Below are positions 7,469 through 16,207 of a DNA stretch of 54,308 bases, piece by piece. The translations under genes were made by a program, and so were the position numbers. This DNA comes from Firmicutes bacterium CAG:345 (GTDB taxonomy: Bacteria; Bacillota_I; Bacilli_A; RFN20; CAG-288). The first letter of the stretch is position 1, and every line of letters begins with the position of its first letter. The stretch lies in assembly GCA_000433315.1 (NCBI GenBank), contig FR893358.1, positions 1 to 54,308 on the forward strand. Direction: 5' to 3'. Below the pieces are notes generated by a model. That model ran no database searches, was not told where the DNA came from, and saw nothing but the letters and a program-made list of their open reading frames with translations.

Positions 7469-9619
7469 CTACAAAGTTTTATCAACTTGTTTCAATGACA
7501 AGGAAATTCTTTCTTTACCGATATCAACTCCAATGATTTTAACCAAAACTTTTTCACCAATTTTCACATATTGATGAATATGTTCCTTATCGACAAAATC
7601 CTTTGAAATTTCTGAAATATGAATAAGTCCTGATACATGGACTCCTAAGTCAACAAAAACTCCAAAATCTGTAATATTTCTAACTACACCTTCAATATTA
7701 GTTCCAACAACTAAATCTTTGATATCGCGTATTTTCGCATCTCTTTTCCAAACCATCGCCTCGCCACGTGGGTCGCGCGAAGGAGAAGAAAGATCATCGA
7801 TAATATCTTTAATTTTAATTGTGTCAACCTTATATTTGCTTGCTAATTCAAGAAGATTTTTTTCAGACACATTTTCCAATTTTTCTTTTTCTTTTGGGTA
7901 ATTAACATTTAAATCTTTCAAAATATTTGCTGCTAATTCATAGCTTTCAGGGTGAACAGAAGTTTTATCAAATGGATTTTTTCCATCAACCCTTAAAAAG
8001 CCAGCAGCATTTTCAAAGGCTTTTGGTCCAAAACCTTTAATTTTCAAAAATTCTTTTCTATCAGTTATCTTGCCATTTTCTTTAATATAATCAACAATAT
8101 TTTGTGCAAGAGTTTTGCTTAAACCAGAAATATAAGATAATAAAGAAATTGAAGCAGTATTGACATCAACACCAACTTTATTAACAGCATTGATGACAAC
8201 ATTTTCAAGATGTTCTTCTAATAATTTTTTAGTTATATCGTGTTGATATTGTCCTACACCAAGACCTGATGGTTCTATTTTAACAAGTTCAGAAAGCGGA
8301 TCTAAAAGACGTCTAGCAATAGAAACCGCTGATCTTAAATTAGGATCAAAATTTGGGAATTCTTTCTTTGCGAGTTCAGTTACCGAATAAATAGAAGCCC
8401 CATCTTCACTTATAACTTCATATCCACAATTTGGAACTTGTTCCAAAGCCATATTGATAAAATCTTCGCTCTCTCTTGTTGCTGTCCCGTTACCTAAAGC
8501 TATCATTTCTACATGATATTTTTTTAATAGATCAACAAAAGGTTTTATTGAAGATAATTTTGCTTTTTCCGTAATTGTTGGATATATAACTGCTGTATCA
8601 AGAACTTTACCTGTTCCATCGATTACCGCTAATTTGCAACCATGATGGAATCCAGGATCAAAACCTAAAATGCGATTAGCATGATAAGGCGGTCTCATCA
8701 AAATTTCATATAAAGATTTTTCAAAAGTTTTTAAAGACAATTGTTCAGCATTAGAAAACAATTCATTATCTATATCAGTTGTAACAGATTTTTTTATCAA
8801 TCTTTCATAACTATCGATTATAGTTTCTTTTAAAATCTCAGAATTCTTATTCTCTTTTTTATAGGTTTTAAAAGCGATAAAATCTGCTATTTCATCATCT
8901 GGAAAAATATATTTAACTTTGAGAATTTCTTCATTTCTACCGCGATTTAATGCTAAAAAACTATGTGGCTTAATTTTTCCAATTTCAAATGTTTTATTAT
9001 AATAATTAGAAAACTTTTCTTTCGGATCTTTGGTTTTATCGGCTAAAGTTGATTCGATTTTGCCAATTTTGTACATTCTTTTTTTAATATAAGCGCGGAA
9101 GGAAGGTTCATCAGATATATTTTCAGCAATAATGTCCAAAGCACCTTGTAAAATTTTCTTATCAGTATCGTATCCTGCTTCAACATTAGCAAATGAAGAA
9201 AGTACGCTTTCAAATTCTTCACCATTTAAAATTATTTCAGCAAGAGGTTCTAATCCAGCTTTTTTTGCTTTCGAGCCCCTGGTAACCTTCTTTGGTTTAT
9301 ATGGACGATATAAATCTTCAAGAGTCGATAAAGAATCAGCACTCATTATTTGATTTTTTAAATCTTCCGTTAATTTTCCTTGAGATTCAATCTCTTTCAA
9401 AATGGTATTGCGGCGTGAAATAAAATTTTCTAAAGAATGATATTCATCGATGACATGATTTAAGTCAACATCGCTTATTCCCCCGGTAACTTCTTTTCTG
9501 TATCGGGCGACAAATGGAACGGTTGCACCTTGGTCGATAAGCATTAAACTGTCGTAGACATTTTTAACCTTAAATCCAAGTTTTTGAGCGACTATTTCAC
9601 AAATATTAAGTTCTATCAT
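7469..9619 (-). CDS. tex: Tex-family RNA-binding transcription accessory protein
   Basis: 716-residue Tex protein. Domain order is standard: an N-terminal helix-turn-helix/Tex_N region with FVARYRKEVTGGISD, a YqgF/RNase H-like domain starting at ILGFDPGFHHGCKLAVID, helix-hairpin-helix repeats (ITDRKEFLKIKGFGPKAFE and neighbours), then a C-terminal S1 domain (VVGTNIEGVVRNITDFGVFV to KERISLSLKQ). It binds nucleic acid and is associated with transcription and RNA turnover. TAGGAGAAA precedes the ATG. It starts 8 bases after the lipoprotein stop, so the two are probably in one operon. Confidence 0.95.
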   Translation of the reverse strand: MIELNICEIVAQKLGFKVKNVYDSLMLIDQGATVPFVARYRKEVTGGISDVDLNHVIDEYHSLENFISRRNTILKEIESQGKLTEDLKNQIMSADSLSTLEDLYRPYKPKKVTRGSKAKKAGLEPLAEIILNGEEFESVLSSFANVEAGYDTDKKILQGALDIIAENISDEPSFRAYIKKRMYKIGKIESTLADKTKDPKEKFSNYYNKTFEIGKIKPHSFLALNRGRNEEILKVKYIFPDDEIADFIAFKTYKKENKNSEILKETIIDSYERLIKKSVTTDIDNELFSNAEQLSLKTFEKSLYEILMRPPYHANRILGFDPGFHHGCKLAVIDGTGKVLDTAVIYPTITEKAKLSSIKPFVDLLKKYHVEMIALGNGTATRESEDFINMALEQVPNCGYEVISEDGASIYSVTELAKKEFPNFDPNLRSAVSIARRLLDPLSELVKIEPSGLGVGQYQHDITKKLLEEHLENVVINAVNKVGVDVNTASISLLSYISGLSKTLAQNIVDYIKENGKITDRKEFLKIKGFGPKAFENAAGFLRVDGKNPFDKTSVHPESYELAANILKDLNVNYPKEKEKLENVSEKNLLELASKYKVDTIKIKDIIDDLSSPSRDPRGEAMVWKRDAKIRDIKDLVVGTNIEGVVRNITDFGVFVDLGVHVSGLIHISEISKDFVDKEHIHQYVKIGEKVLVKIIGVDIGKERISLSLKQVDKTL

Positions 9620-9627
9620 AATTTCTC

Positions 9628-10062
9628 CTAAATTTTTATATATCCTTCGAAATTCTTTTGGTCATATGTATATGATAAATAAATTTCAAAGTCAACTTTT
9701 TTATCACTTACATAGGCAAAGTTATATGCTTTTAAAGTTTTATAACCGCTATGACTTTCAATTCCAAAGGCCATTTTTTCTGAATATCCAGCATTTAAGT
9801 ATTGTTCTTTTTCATAATCAAAATCAGGAATTAATATAATTTTAAAATCGAGGAGTTCAACTTTTGGCGAATGAAATTTAATAAGCCACAAATCATCGTT
9901 TTTTTTATCGTAATCAATGGAAAAATATAAATCTGTTAAAGCCTCTATACTTTTTTCTTTTACTTTTTTTATGTCTTCGGCAAAAGCATTATTTTCAATA
10001 TCACCAGTGCACCCTGTTAAGATCAGTATCACAAAAAAACTTAAATACCAATTTTTTCTCAT
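9628..10062 (-). CDS. Small predicted lipoprotein
   Basis: 144 residues with a type II signal peptide: basic start, hydrophobic stretch and the lipobox LTGC, giving Cys18 as the lipidated residue. The mature part has alternating strands with many aromatic and lysine residues and no recognised domain. The ATG at 10060-10062 has no ribosome site. Instead TAGAAT (10074-10069) lies six bases upstream, so transcription would begin at or next to the start codon. It heads the tex-to-dxs gene run. Confidence 0.75.
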   Translation of the reverse strand: MRKNWYLSFFVILILTGCTGDIENNAFAEDIKKVKEKSIEALTDLYFSIDYDKKNDDLWLIKFHSPKVELLDFKIILIPDFDYEKEQYLNAGYSEKMAFGIESHSGYKTLKAYNFAYVSDKKVDFEIYLSYTYDQKNFEGYIKI

Positions 10063-10120
10063 GGCTATATTCTATACTAAGTTTTCCCTTTTAGAAAGAT
10101 TTTCTTTTTTATAAATTACT

Positions 10121-10150
10121 AAAATTCATAAAAGCGCTTTTATGAATTTT
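10121..10150. repeat. Perfect 30-bp palindrome upstream of pfkA
   Basis: The arm AAAATTCATAAAAGC (10121-10135) is followed at once by its exact complement (10136-10150), with no spacer. It sits between the divergent lipoprotein and pfkA promoters, centred about 40 bases upstream of the pfkA -35. It may be an operator or a hairpin. There is no plus-strand gene upstream for it to terminate. Confidence 0.85.
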
Positions 10151-10175
10151 TGAACGCTGACTAACTTCGATTTTA

Positions 10176-10203
10176 TTGTAAAAAAAAGTTTTCTTGCTAC
10201 AAT
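10176..10203 (+). promoter_or_regulatory. Promoter of the pfkA operon
   Basis: TTGTAA (10176-10181), 16 bases, then TACAAT (10198-10203), preceded by TGC as an extended -10. The GGAGGT ribosome site of pfkA follows at 10221. Confidence 0.65.
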
Positions 10204-10230
10204 AATAATGTAATTTTTTTGGAGGTAATT

Positions 10231-11190
10231 ATGATTAAAAAAATTTGTGTTTTAACAAGTGGTGGCGATGCTCCAGGAATGAATGCTTGCTTGAGAGCAA
10301 TAGTGAGATCAGGTCTTGTTCAAGGACTTGAAATCTACGCTATTAAAGATGGCTACCGCGGTTTAATCGATGATGATATAGAAAAAATGACAAGACATTC
10401 TGTCTCTGATATTCTCAATAGAGGTGGAACTTGCATCGGTACTGCTCGTCTCCCTGAATTTAAAAATCCCGATGTACAAAAAAAGGGTGTTGAAATTTTA
10501 AAGAGTCACGGAATTGATGCTCTTGTTGCTATCGGTGGCGATGGAACATATCAAGGTGCACAAGCTCTCCATAAATGGGGAATTCATACAATCGGTATTC
10601 CAGGTACAATTGATAACGATGTCGCTTCAAGTGATTTCACTATCGGATTTGATACTGCATTAAATACAATTGTTGAATGTGTCGATAGATTAAGAGATAC
10701 TTCAACTTCTCATCAGCGTTGTTCTGTCATTGAAGTAATGGGTCATTTCTGCGGTGATTTATCTGCTTATGCTGGCATTGCTTGTGGTTCTGAGCTCACT
10801 ATCATCAATGAACAAAATATCAGTGAAGATGAAATAATCGAAAATTTAAAAGTTGAAAAAGCTAAAGGAAAACGCCATGCTATGGTCATCATTTCTGAAA
10901 AGGTATTGGATGTATTCGCCCTTGCAAAAAGAATTGAAAATGAAGTTGGCTTTGAAACTAGAGCAGAAGTCTTAGGTCATATGCAACGTGGTGGCTCTCC
11001 AACCGCTTTTGATCGTGTACTCGCTTCCCGTTTAGGTGACTATGCTGTTGAATTATTACTAAAAGACATTTCTGGCGTTGCTGTCGGCATAAAAAATGGT
11101 CAATTAACTTATACACCGATAGAAAATGCTCTTTCTTTACCACGTGAAAGTTTACTTCCATTAATCGAACTTGGTGCAAGATTAAAATAA
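10231..11190 (+). CDS. pfkA: ATP-dependent 6-phosphofructokinase
   Basis: Phosphorylates fructose-6-phosphate to fructose-1,6-bisphosphate, the committing step of glycolysis. The 319 residues match the family length. Visible motifs are the ATP loop SGGDAPGMNACLRAIVR, GGDGTYQGAQ, PGTIDND with the catalytic aspartate, the substrate/allosteric stretch RDTSTSHQRCSVIEVMG, and LGHMQRGGSPTAFDR. The Gly in GGDGT marks the ATP-using form. I chose the ATG at 10231 rather than an upstream TTG (10219), because GGAGGT lies 5 bases before this ATG. Pyk follows 50 bases downstream, so glycolytic genes are clustered. Confidence 0.97.
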   Translation: MIKKICVLTSGGDAPGMNACLRAIVRSGLVQGLEIYAIKDGYRGLIDDDIEKMTRHSVSDILNRGGTCIGTARLPEFKNPDVQKKGVEILKSHGIDALVAIGGDGTYQGAQALHKWGIHTIGIPGTIDNDVASSDFTIGFDTALNTIVECVDRLRDTSTSHQRCSVIEVMGHFCGDLSAYAGIACGSELTIINEQNISEDEIIENLKVEKAKGKRHAMVIISEKVLDVFALAKRIENEVGFETRAEVLGHMQRGGSPTAFDRVLASRLGDYAVELLLKDISGVAVGIKNGQLTYTPIENALSLPRESLLPLIELGARLK

Positions 11191-11240
11191 ACTTAGTATA
11201 ATACTAATAAATAGAGGAACCTCTTTTTAAAAGGAGCATT

Positions 11241-12701
11241 ATGATTGAACAATTAATTAAAAAAACAAAAATAGTTTGTACCATTGGACCAGCTAGTGAA
11301 AAAAAAGAAATGCTTTTAAAGCTTGTTAAAGCTGGCATGAATGTCGCTAGACTGAATTTTTCACATGGAACATACGAAGAACATTTGAAAAAGATAATCG
11401 CTATTCGTGAAATTGAAAAAGAAAATAATATCATCATTCCTATAATGTTAGATACCAAAGGCCCAGAAATTCGCACGCATAATTTCGAAGGTGGATTAGC
11501 TAAAATTACAACCGGAATGGTCATCAGAATTTCAATGAAAGAAATTCTTGGTACTGCTACACATTTCTCCGTTACTTTCCCAGGTTTATATGATGATGTT
11601 GCAATCGGAGACCGCATCAAACTTGATGATGGCAATTTAACATTGAAAGTTACCGATAAAGATGAAAAAGAACATGAAATAATCTGTGTAGCTTTAAACC
11701 ACAATGATATACGTGATAAACGTGGAGTCAATTGTCCAGATACTCATTTAACTTTACCTTTTGTTTCTGAACAAGATAGAAATGATTTAATTTGGGGATG
11801 CAAACAACATGTTAACTATGTTGCAGCTTCATTTATACGCTCTGCAAGCGATATCCGTGAAATACGTGAAATTCTCGATGCTAATGGTGGAGAAAACATT
11901 CAAATTATCTCCAAAGTAGAAAGTACAGAAGCGGTAAAAAATCTCGATGAAATTATTGAAAACTCTGATGGATTAATGGTTGCTCGTGGTGACTTAGGTG
12001 TTGAGATTGCTCCAGAAGAAGTTCCTGTTGTTCAAAGAACAATGATTGAAAAATGTAAAATTCTCGGAAAGCCGGTCATCACCGCTACCCAAATGCTCGA
12101 CTCAATGAAACATAATCCTAATCCAACTCGTGCCGAAGTCAGCGATGTCGCTAATGCTGTTTTAGAAGGTACTGATGCTGTTATGCTTTCAGCTGAATCA
12201 GCTTCAGGTGAATATCCTGAAGAGTCTGTTACAATGCAGCAAAAAATTTCAGCTAAAATGGAAACATTACTAAATTATGAACAATTAGCCGAATTTGCCT
12301 TTAATTCTTCTTCCCGTAATGTCTCAGCAGCTATCGCAAATTCTGTTGCTGATACCGCTCTGCTTTTAAAAGCAAAATTAATTGTCTGTTTCTCAGAAAC
12401 TGGAGCAACATCAAGACGTATTTCCCGTGCTCGTCCAATCTGCCCAGTAATTGAAGTTAGTAATAATGTTAATGCTTGTTATAATGGTGTTTTAAATTGG
12501 GGGGTCTATCCCAAACTCGTTAAAAAAGTTCCACAATTTATTGAAGAAATGGAAGTTTTGGCCATTCATTTAGCACGAATTCATAATATTCCAGCCGGTT
12601 CTACAATTATTATTACTGGTGGAACTCCAGTAGGCGCTGGCAAGACTAACTTTATGAAAGTTATCACCCTTGATGATAATGTTGATGAGGTCGACTTATA
12701 A
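11241..12701 (+). CDS. pyk: Pyruvate kinase
   Basis: Last step of glycolysis, making pyruvate and ATP from phosphoenolpyruvate. At 486 residues it has the A, B and C domains but not the extra C-terminal PEP-utiliser-like domain of Bacillus Pyk. Recognisable segments are KIVCTIGPAS, MNVARLNFSHG, LDTKGPEIRT, the active-site ISKVEST with its lysine, VARGDLGVEI and KPVITATQMLDSM. AAAGGAG lies 5 bases before the ATG. Its stop overlaps the next start by one base (TAATG), so it is translationally coupled to the sugar kinase. Confidence 0.97.
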   Translation: MIEQLIKKTKIVCTIGPASEKKEMLLKLVKAGMNVARLNFSHGTYEEHLKKIIAIREIEKENNIIIPIMLDTKGPEIRTHNFEGGLAKITTGMVIRISMKEILGTATHFSVTFPGLYDDVAIGDRIKLDDGNLTLKVTDKDEKEHEIICVALNHNDIRDKRGVNCPDTHLTLPFVSEQDRNDLIWGCKQHVNYVAASFIRSASDIREIREILDANGGENIQIISKVESTEAVKNLDEIIENSDGLMVARGDLGVEIAPEEVPVVQRTMIEKCKILGKPVITATQMLDSMKHNPNPTRAEVSDVANAVLEGTDAVMLSAESASGEYPEESVTMQQKISAKMETLLNYEQLAEFAFNSSSRNVSAAIANSVADTALLLKAKLIVCFSETGATSRRISRARPICPVIEVSNNVNACYNGVLNWGVYPKLVKKVPQFIEEMEVLAIHLARIHNIPAGSTIIITGGTPVGAGKTNFMKVITLDDNVDEVDL

Positions 12702-13579
12702 TGAAAACAGTAGTCTCAATAGATATCGGTGGCACCAATTTAAGAGTTGGTGTCGTCGATGAAAAATTAAATATTATCAATGTTTTAAGAGAACCAACTA
12801 CAAAAGATGATAATTCTCTTTTATATAATCAAATTAAAAGGATGCTAAGCGAAGTATTAAATACTTTACCAGAAGGCACTTCTCTCCCAAAAACATGTGG
12901 AGTATCTGCATGTGGTTTAGTTAGCAATAATCATATTGATAATCTTGTCAATTTGCATATCCTCGATTTTGATCTTAAAGGACTTCTTGAAAATGATTTT
13001 CCTTTTCTTAAAGTTTATATAGCAAATGATGCTAATTGTGCTGCTTTTTCCGAAGCCACACTAGGATCAGCAAAAAATTATAGCACATCATTTTTTATGA
13101 CAGTTTCAACCGGAATTGGCGGATGCTTAGTATATAATCAAGAACTTATAGATCTACCATTTGAAATCGGTCATATGACAATTTCTTATAAAGGAAAATT
13201 TCATGAAGTTGAACGGTTGCTCTCTGGCAACGGAATTGTTAATCTTTGCTCAATCAATGGCTTAAAAATCTCCAATGCTGGTGAATTCTTTAAAAAAGTA
13301 AAAGATAAAGATAATGAAGTTTTAAAAGTTTATGATGAATGGATTAAACAATTAGGACTACTCATCGCAAATCTACAAATGATGTTCGCAACTGATTGTT
13401 TTGTGCTTTCAGGTGGTGTAATGAAAAGCGCTGATATTTTTACCGCTGATCTAAAAGAAATTGTCAATGCTTTTTTAGCTCCCTACTCAATAAAAAAGAT
13501 CAATTTTGTCCAAGCAGAATTTGGTCAAGATGCTGGATTGATGGGCGGTGCCAGTATCGCTCTTGCCAGCAAGGATTAA
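12701..13579 (+). CDS. ROK-family sugar kinase, probable glucokinase
   Basis: 292-residue protein of the ROK/hexokinase-actin fold. It has the phosphate-1 motif VVSIDIGGTNLRVGVVD, the catalytic region IANDANCAAFSEATLGSA (NDAN with the base aspartate) and the motif TVSTGIGGCLVYN. The CxCGxxGC zinc cluster typical of ROK proteins is missing: after the GHM segment there is no cysteine pair. It therefore belongs to a zinc-less branch, and its specificity (glucose or N-acetylmannosamine) is uncertain. Its place directly after pyk in a glycolytic operon favours glucokinase. It starts inside the pyk stop codon. Confidence 0.85.
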   Translation: MKTVVSIDIGGTNLRVGVVDEKLNIINVLREPTTKDDNSLLYNQIKRMLSEVLNTLPEGTSLPKTCGVSACGLVSNNHIDNLVNLHILDFDLKGLLENDFPFLKVYIANDANCAAFSEATLGSAKNYSTSFFMTVSTGIGGCLVYNQELIDLPFEIGHMTISYKGKFHEVERLLSGNGIVNLCSINGLKISNAGEFFKKVKDKDNEVLKVYDEWIKQLGLLIANLQMMFATDCFVLSGGVMKSADIFTADLKEIVNAFLAPYSIKKINFVQAEFGQDAGLMGGASIALASKD

Positions 13580-13580
13580 A

Positions 13581-14516
13581 ATGCATTTAAGTAAATTTTA
13601 TTTAAATATGGTAAATCGTCGACAAGACTATTTACCATATTTATTTTATAAAGATGTTTCTGATTTTCCTGGTCTTTTCGTTGAAAAATATTTTTTCAAT
13701 TCTTTTTCAGGTGATAAAATATCCGGATTTTGCTATTGCTATAAAAATCCCAAAAAAATAATAGTATTTACTCATGGAATGGGAGCAGGACATAAAGCCT
13801 ATCTCAATGAAATAGAACTTTTTTGTAAAAAAGGGTATAAAGTCTATACTTTTGATATAAAAGGTTGTGGGGAATCTGAAGGAAATAGTATCGGCAGTCT
13901 TTATGAATCATTAGCCGATCTTGATGCTTTTTTAAAATATTATAAAACTATAAATAAAGAAAAAGTAATTGTTGTAGGACATTCTTGGGGCGCTTTTGCC
14001 AGTTTAAATATTCTTCCTCTACATGAAGAAATAATTGAAAAATCAATAATTATCTCCGGTTTTATAAATTTAAAACAGCTGATTAAATCATATACTAAAT
14101 TCTTATATCCAATATTCTATCCAGCAATTTTCAGTTACGAAAATCATCTTTTCCCTCAATATTCCAAAATAGATATCATCAAATATTTAAATAATTCTAA
14201 AATTCCACTGCTTTTCATTCATAGCAAAAATGATAATATGGTACTATTTTCTTATTCAATAAAATTTCTTCAAAAAAAAGTTAAAAGAACAAATCTTTCA
14301 TTTATCATTTTAAATAATAGAAAACATAATCCATACTTAACTGATAGAGCTTTTGAATACTATGATAAAATCTTTACTTGTTATCGAAAAAACAAGAAAA
14401 AATTCACTTCATTAGATTCAAAAAAGAATTATTTTTCAAAAGTTGATTTCCATTTAATGATGGAAGATGATTTAAAATTATTTGATAACATCTTTTCTTT
14501 TTTAGATAAAAATTAG
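13581..14516 (+). CDS. Alpha/beta hydrolase, lysophospholipase-like
   Basis: 311 residues from the ATG at 13581, one base after the sugar kinase stop; AAGGAT just upstream serves as ribosome site. The fold is a serine hydrolase of the Hydrolase_4 (monoglyceride lipase/lysophospholipase) type. The oxyanion segment is THGMGAGHKAYLNE, the nucleophile elbow GHSWG has Ser135, and Asp218 (HSKNDNMV) and His249 (NRKHNPY) complete the likely triad. There is no signal peptide, so it is cytosolic. Substrate is unknown. Its tight link to the glycolytic genes probably reflects co-transcription, not shared chemistry. Confidence 0.85.
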   Translation: MHLSKFYLNMVNRRQDYLPYLFYKDVSDFPGLFVEKYFFNSFSGDKISGFCYCYKNPKKIIVFTHGMGAGHKAYLNEIELFCKKGYKVYTFDIKGCGESEGNSIGSLYESLADLDAFLKYYKTINKEKVIVVGHSWGAFASLNILPLHEEIIEKSIIISGFINLKQLIKSYTKFLYPIFYPAIFSYENHLFPQYSKIDIIKYLNNSKIPLLFIHSKNDNMVLFSYSIKFLQKKVKRTNLSFIILNNRKHNPYLTDRAFEYYDKIFTCYRKNKKKFTSLDSKKNYFSKVDFHLMMEDDLKLFDNIFSFLDKN

Positions 14517-14598
14517 GAATTTTAAATTTATCTACTTTATTCGACAATAAATTTCTATAAGATATTCTTGTCTCTTCTGGAGAGAGAAAGGGTGAAGT

Positions 14599-15669
14599 AT
14601 GCATTATAATTTTTTTAATTTGCAAAATAAAGATTGCACATGTGAATTTAGTGCTGATTTTACTAGTCAAAAAGTTTATTTATTTCGTCTTTTTAATGAA
14701 AATATCAATATTGTAGTTTCAAATTTTGGTGGAAGCCTAAATAGTGTTTTTGTTAAAGATAAAAATGGACAATATCATGATGTTGTCCTATGTTACGATA
14801 ATCCTGATGACTGCAACAATGATGATCGCCATTTTTTAGGTTTACAGCTTGGGAGATGTGCAAACTTAATAAGCAAGGGTCAATTTTTCTTTAAAAACTC
14901 AGTATATGATTTAGACAAAAACTACAAAGGCAATTTTTATAATGGCGGTTTTTTTCCTTTCGGCCATCGTTTTTTTGCAGTTGAAAAATTTACTTTAGAT
15001 GAAGTTACTTTTTCTTTATTGAGCCATGATGGTGACCAAGGTTTTCCTGGCAATCTCGATATCGAGATTACTTACCATCTGCTAGAAAATGGATTTGAAA
15101 TAATCTATAGCGCTATAAGTGATACTGATACAATTTGCAACTTATCAACTAGAAATTTTTTCAATTTAAATGGTGAAGGTAAAAGTAACATTTTAAACCA
15201 TAAATTAAAAATAAATGCTGATTATTATTTACCGATAAATGAAACATTACTTCCAAAAGAATATATAGCAAGTGTCAAAAATACTCCAATGGATTTCACC
15301 AACTTTAAAAGAATTGGAAAAGATATTTATTCTGATTTTGAAACAATTAAAAATGGTAATGGATTTACCTGCTATTATCCAACAGATTCTCGATATTCTT
15401 CTTCTGATTTAAACGAAATCATCGAATTACAAGGCGATATATCCGGGATTACAATGAAAATTTATACCGATTACCCCGGTGTTTTTGTATATACAGCCAG
15501 CTATGTTAATAATCTTGCAGGAAAAAATAATCATGTATATAATAAATATGATGGTGTAGCTTTTATACCTCAGTTTTTTCCTAACGCAATAAATGTTCCT
15601 TATTTTGAACAACCAGTGATTGAAAAAAATAAAAGATACATCAAAAAAGTACGCTATTTATTTAGCTAA
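14599..15669 (+). CDS. Aldose 1-epimerase-fold protein without catalytic residues
   Basis: 356 residues with the full GalM beta-sandwich pattern: FGGSLNSVFV, LGRCANLISKGQF (family GRxANRI), DGDQGFPGNL and the closing PQFFPNAIN (family PQ-x-x-PDAxN). The catalytic residues are altered. The family HGG is NGG at Asn115, the catalytic acid in NHxYFNL is Arg185 (STRNFFNL), and the catalytic base glutamate before PQ is Ile323. This strongly suggests it does not perform classical mutarotation and may be a sugar-binding or regulatory relative. Length is normal and the frame is intact. A GGGTGA site precedes the ATG. Confidence 0.85.
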   Translation: MHYNFFNLQNKDCTCEFSADFTSQKVYLFRLFNENINIVVSNFGGSLNSVFVKDKNGQYHDVVLCYDNPDDCNNDDRHFLGLQLGRCANLISKGQFFFKNSVYDLDKNYKGNFYNGGFFPFGHRFFAVEKFTLDEVTFSLLSHDGDQGFPGNLDIEITYHLLENGFEIIYSAISDTDTICNLSTRNFFNLNGEGKSNILNHKLKINADYYLPINETLLPKEYIASVKNTPMDFTNFKRIGKDIYSDFETIKNGNGFTCYYPTDSRYSSSDLNEIIELQGDISGITMKIYTDYPGVFVYTASYVNNLAGKNNHVYNKYDGVAFIPQFFPNAINVPYFEQPVIEKNKRYIKKVRYLFS

Positions 15670-15682
15670 TTTTGGAGGGATT

Positions 15683-15931
15683 ATGAAAAATCTAAAAGGT
15701 AAGGTTACCTATGTAATCAATCAAAGAATAATGGTTCTTGTCGATGGAAAATATTATGTTATTTTAAATTTTAACGGAAAAGTTAAACCTGGAGATGATA
15801 TAGAATTTGATGTCGATTCTTCTTTGCCTATGCCTTCTTATTTATTTGCTGTTGCAACAATCAACGAACCTGAACTTCCAACTGCTCTAGAAGAAATTCA
15901 TGACCATTGGTTTGGCAACTGGAAAAAGTAA
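15683..15931 (+). CDS. Small unknown protein
   Basis: 82 residues from the ATG at 15683, set by GGAGGG 5-6 bases upstream. A longer in-frame start overlapping the previous gene has no such site. The sequence starts MKNLKGKVTYVINQRIMVLV and then reads as short strands (DGKYYVILNFNGKVKPGDDIEFD), as in a small barrel of the OB or SH3 kind. It has an odd tail rich in His and Trp (EIHDHWFGNWKK). I do not recognise a family. It is probably co-transcribed with the GalM-like gene. Confidence 0.65.
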   Translation: MKNLKGKVTYVINQRIMVLVDGKYYVILNFNGKVKPGDDIEFDVDSSLPMPSYLFAVATINEPELPTALEEIHDHWFGNWKK

Positions 15932-15949
15932 AAAAATTTTAAATTTTTC

Positions 15950-15977
15950 TTGCATTCAACAATTCAAGTGTTAGAAT
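15950..15977 (+). promoter_or_regulatory. Promoter of the thrS T-box leader
   Basis: TTGCAT (15950-15955), 16 bases, TAGAAT (15972-15977). It would start transcription about 15984, just before the T-box leader. Confidence 0.6.
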
Positions 15978-15983
15978 AATATT

Positions 15984-16193
15984 GTGCTAAAGCACAAGCA
16001 TTGAAGAAGACACGATTTCTTCTAAATTTTAGAGAGGTTGGTTAGGTGAAAGCAACCATTGAAGAAATTACCACTTCGGAGCTTCCTTAGTAATAAGGTA
16101 TCGCCCAGGAAAGGGGCATTAGAGTTCGATTTAATTTCGAAAAAGTCAGGTGGGACCGCGAGACATTCGCCCTGTTTCCACCTTTTTATTTTT
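15984..16193 (+). promoter_or_regulatory. T-box riboswitch controlling thrS
   Basis: A tRNA-sensing leader. The canonical T-box sequence AGGTGGGACCGCG lies at 16148-16160. It can form the antiterminator, or its first six bases (16148-16153) can pair with CCACCT (16178-16183) to make the terminator, followed by T-rich sequence to 16193. Stem I is visible upstream, with GGTTG/CAACC in the distal part. ACC at 16070-16072, directly before ACTTCGGAGC, is the likely threonine specifier codon, in agreement with thrS downstream. Uncharged tRNA-Thr is expected to promote read-through. Confidence 0.93.
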
Positions 16194-16207
16194 GTAAAGG
16201 AGAAAAT

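Noticed and set aside
11193..11218. Palindrome TTAGTATAATACTAA and small hairpin AGAG-GAAC-CTCT between pfkA and pyk, possible promoter or attenuator
   Set aside because: The TATAAT has no -35 at usable spacing and the hairpin stem is only 4 bp; too weak to call as features.
16067..16069. ATT as an isoleucine specifier codon in the T-box
   Set aside because: ACC at 16070-16072 fits the position better and agrees with the downstream thrS gene.
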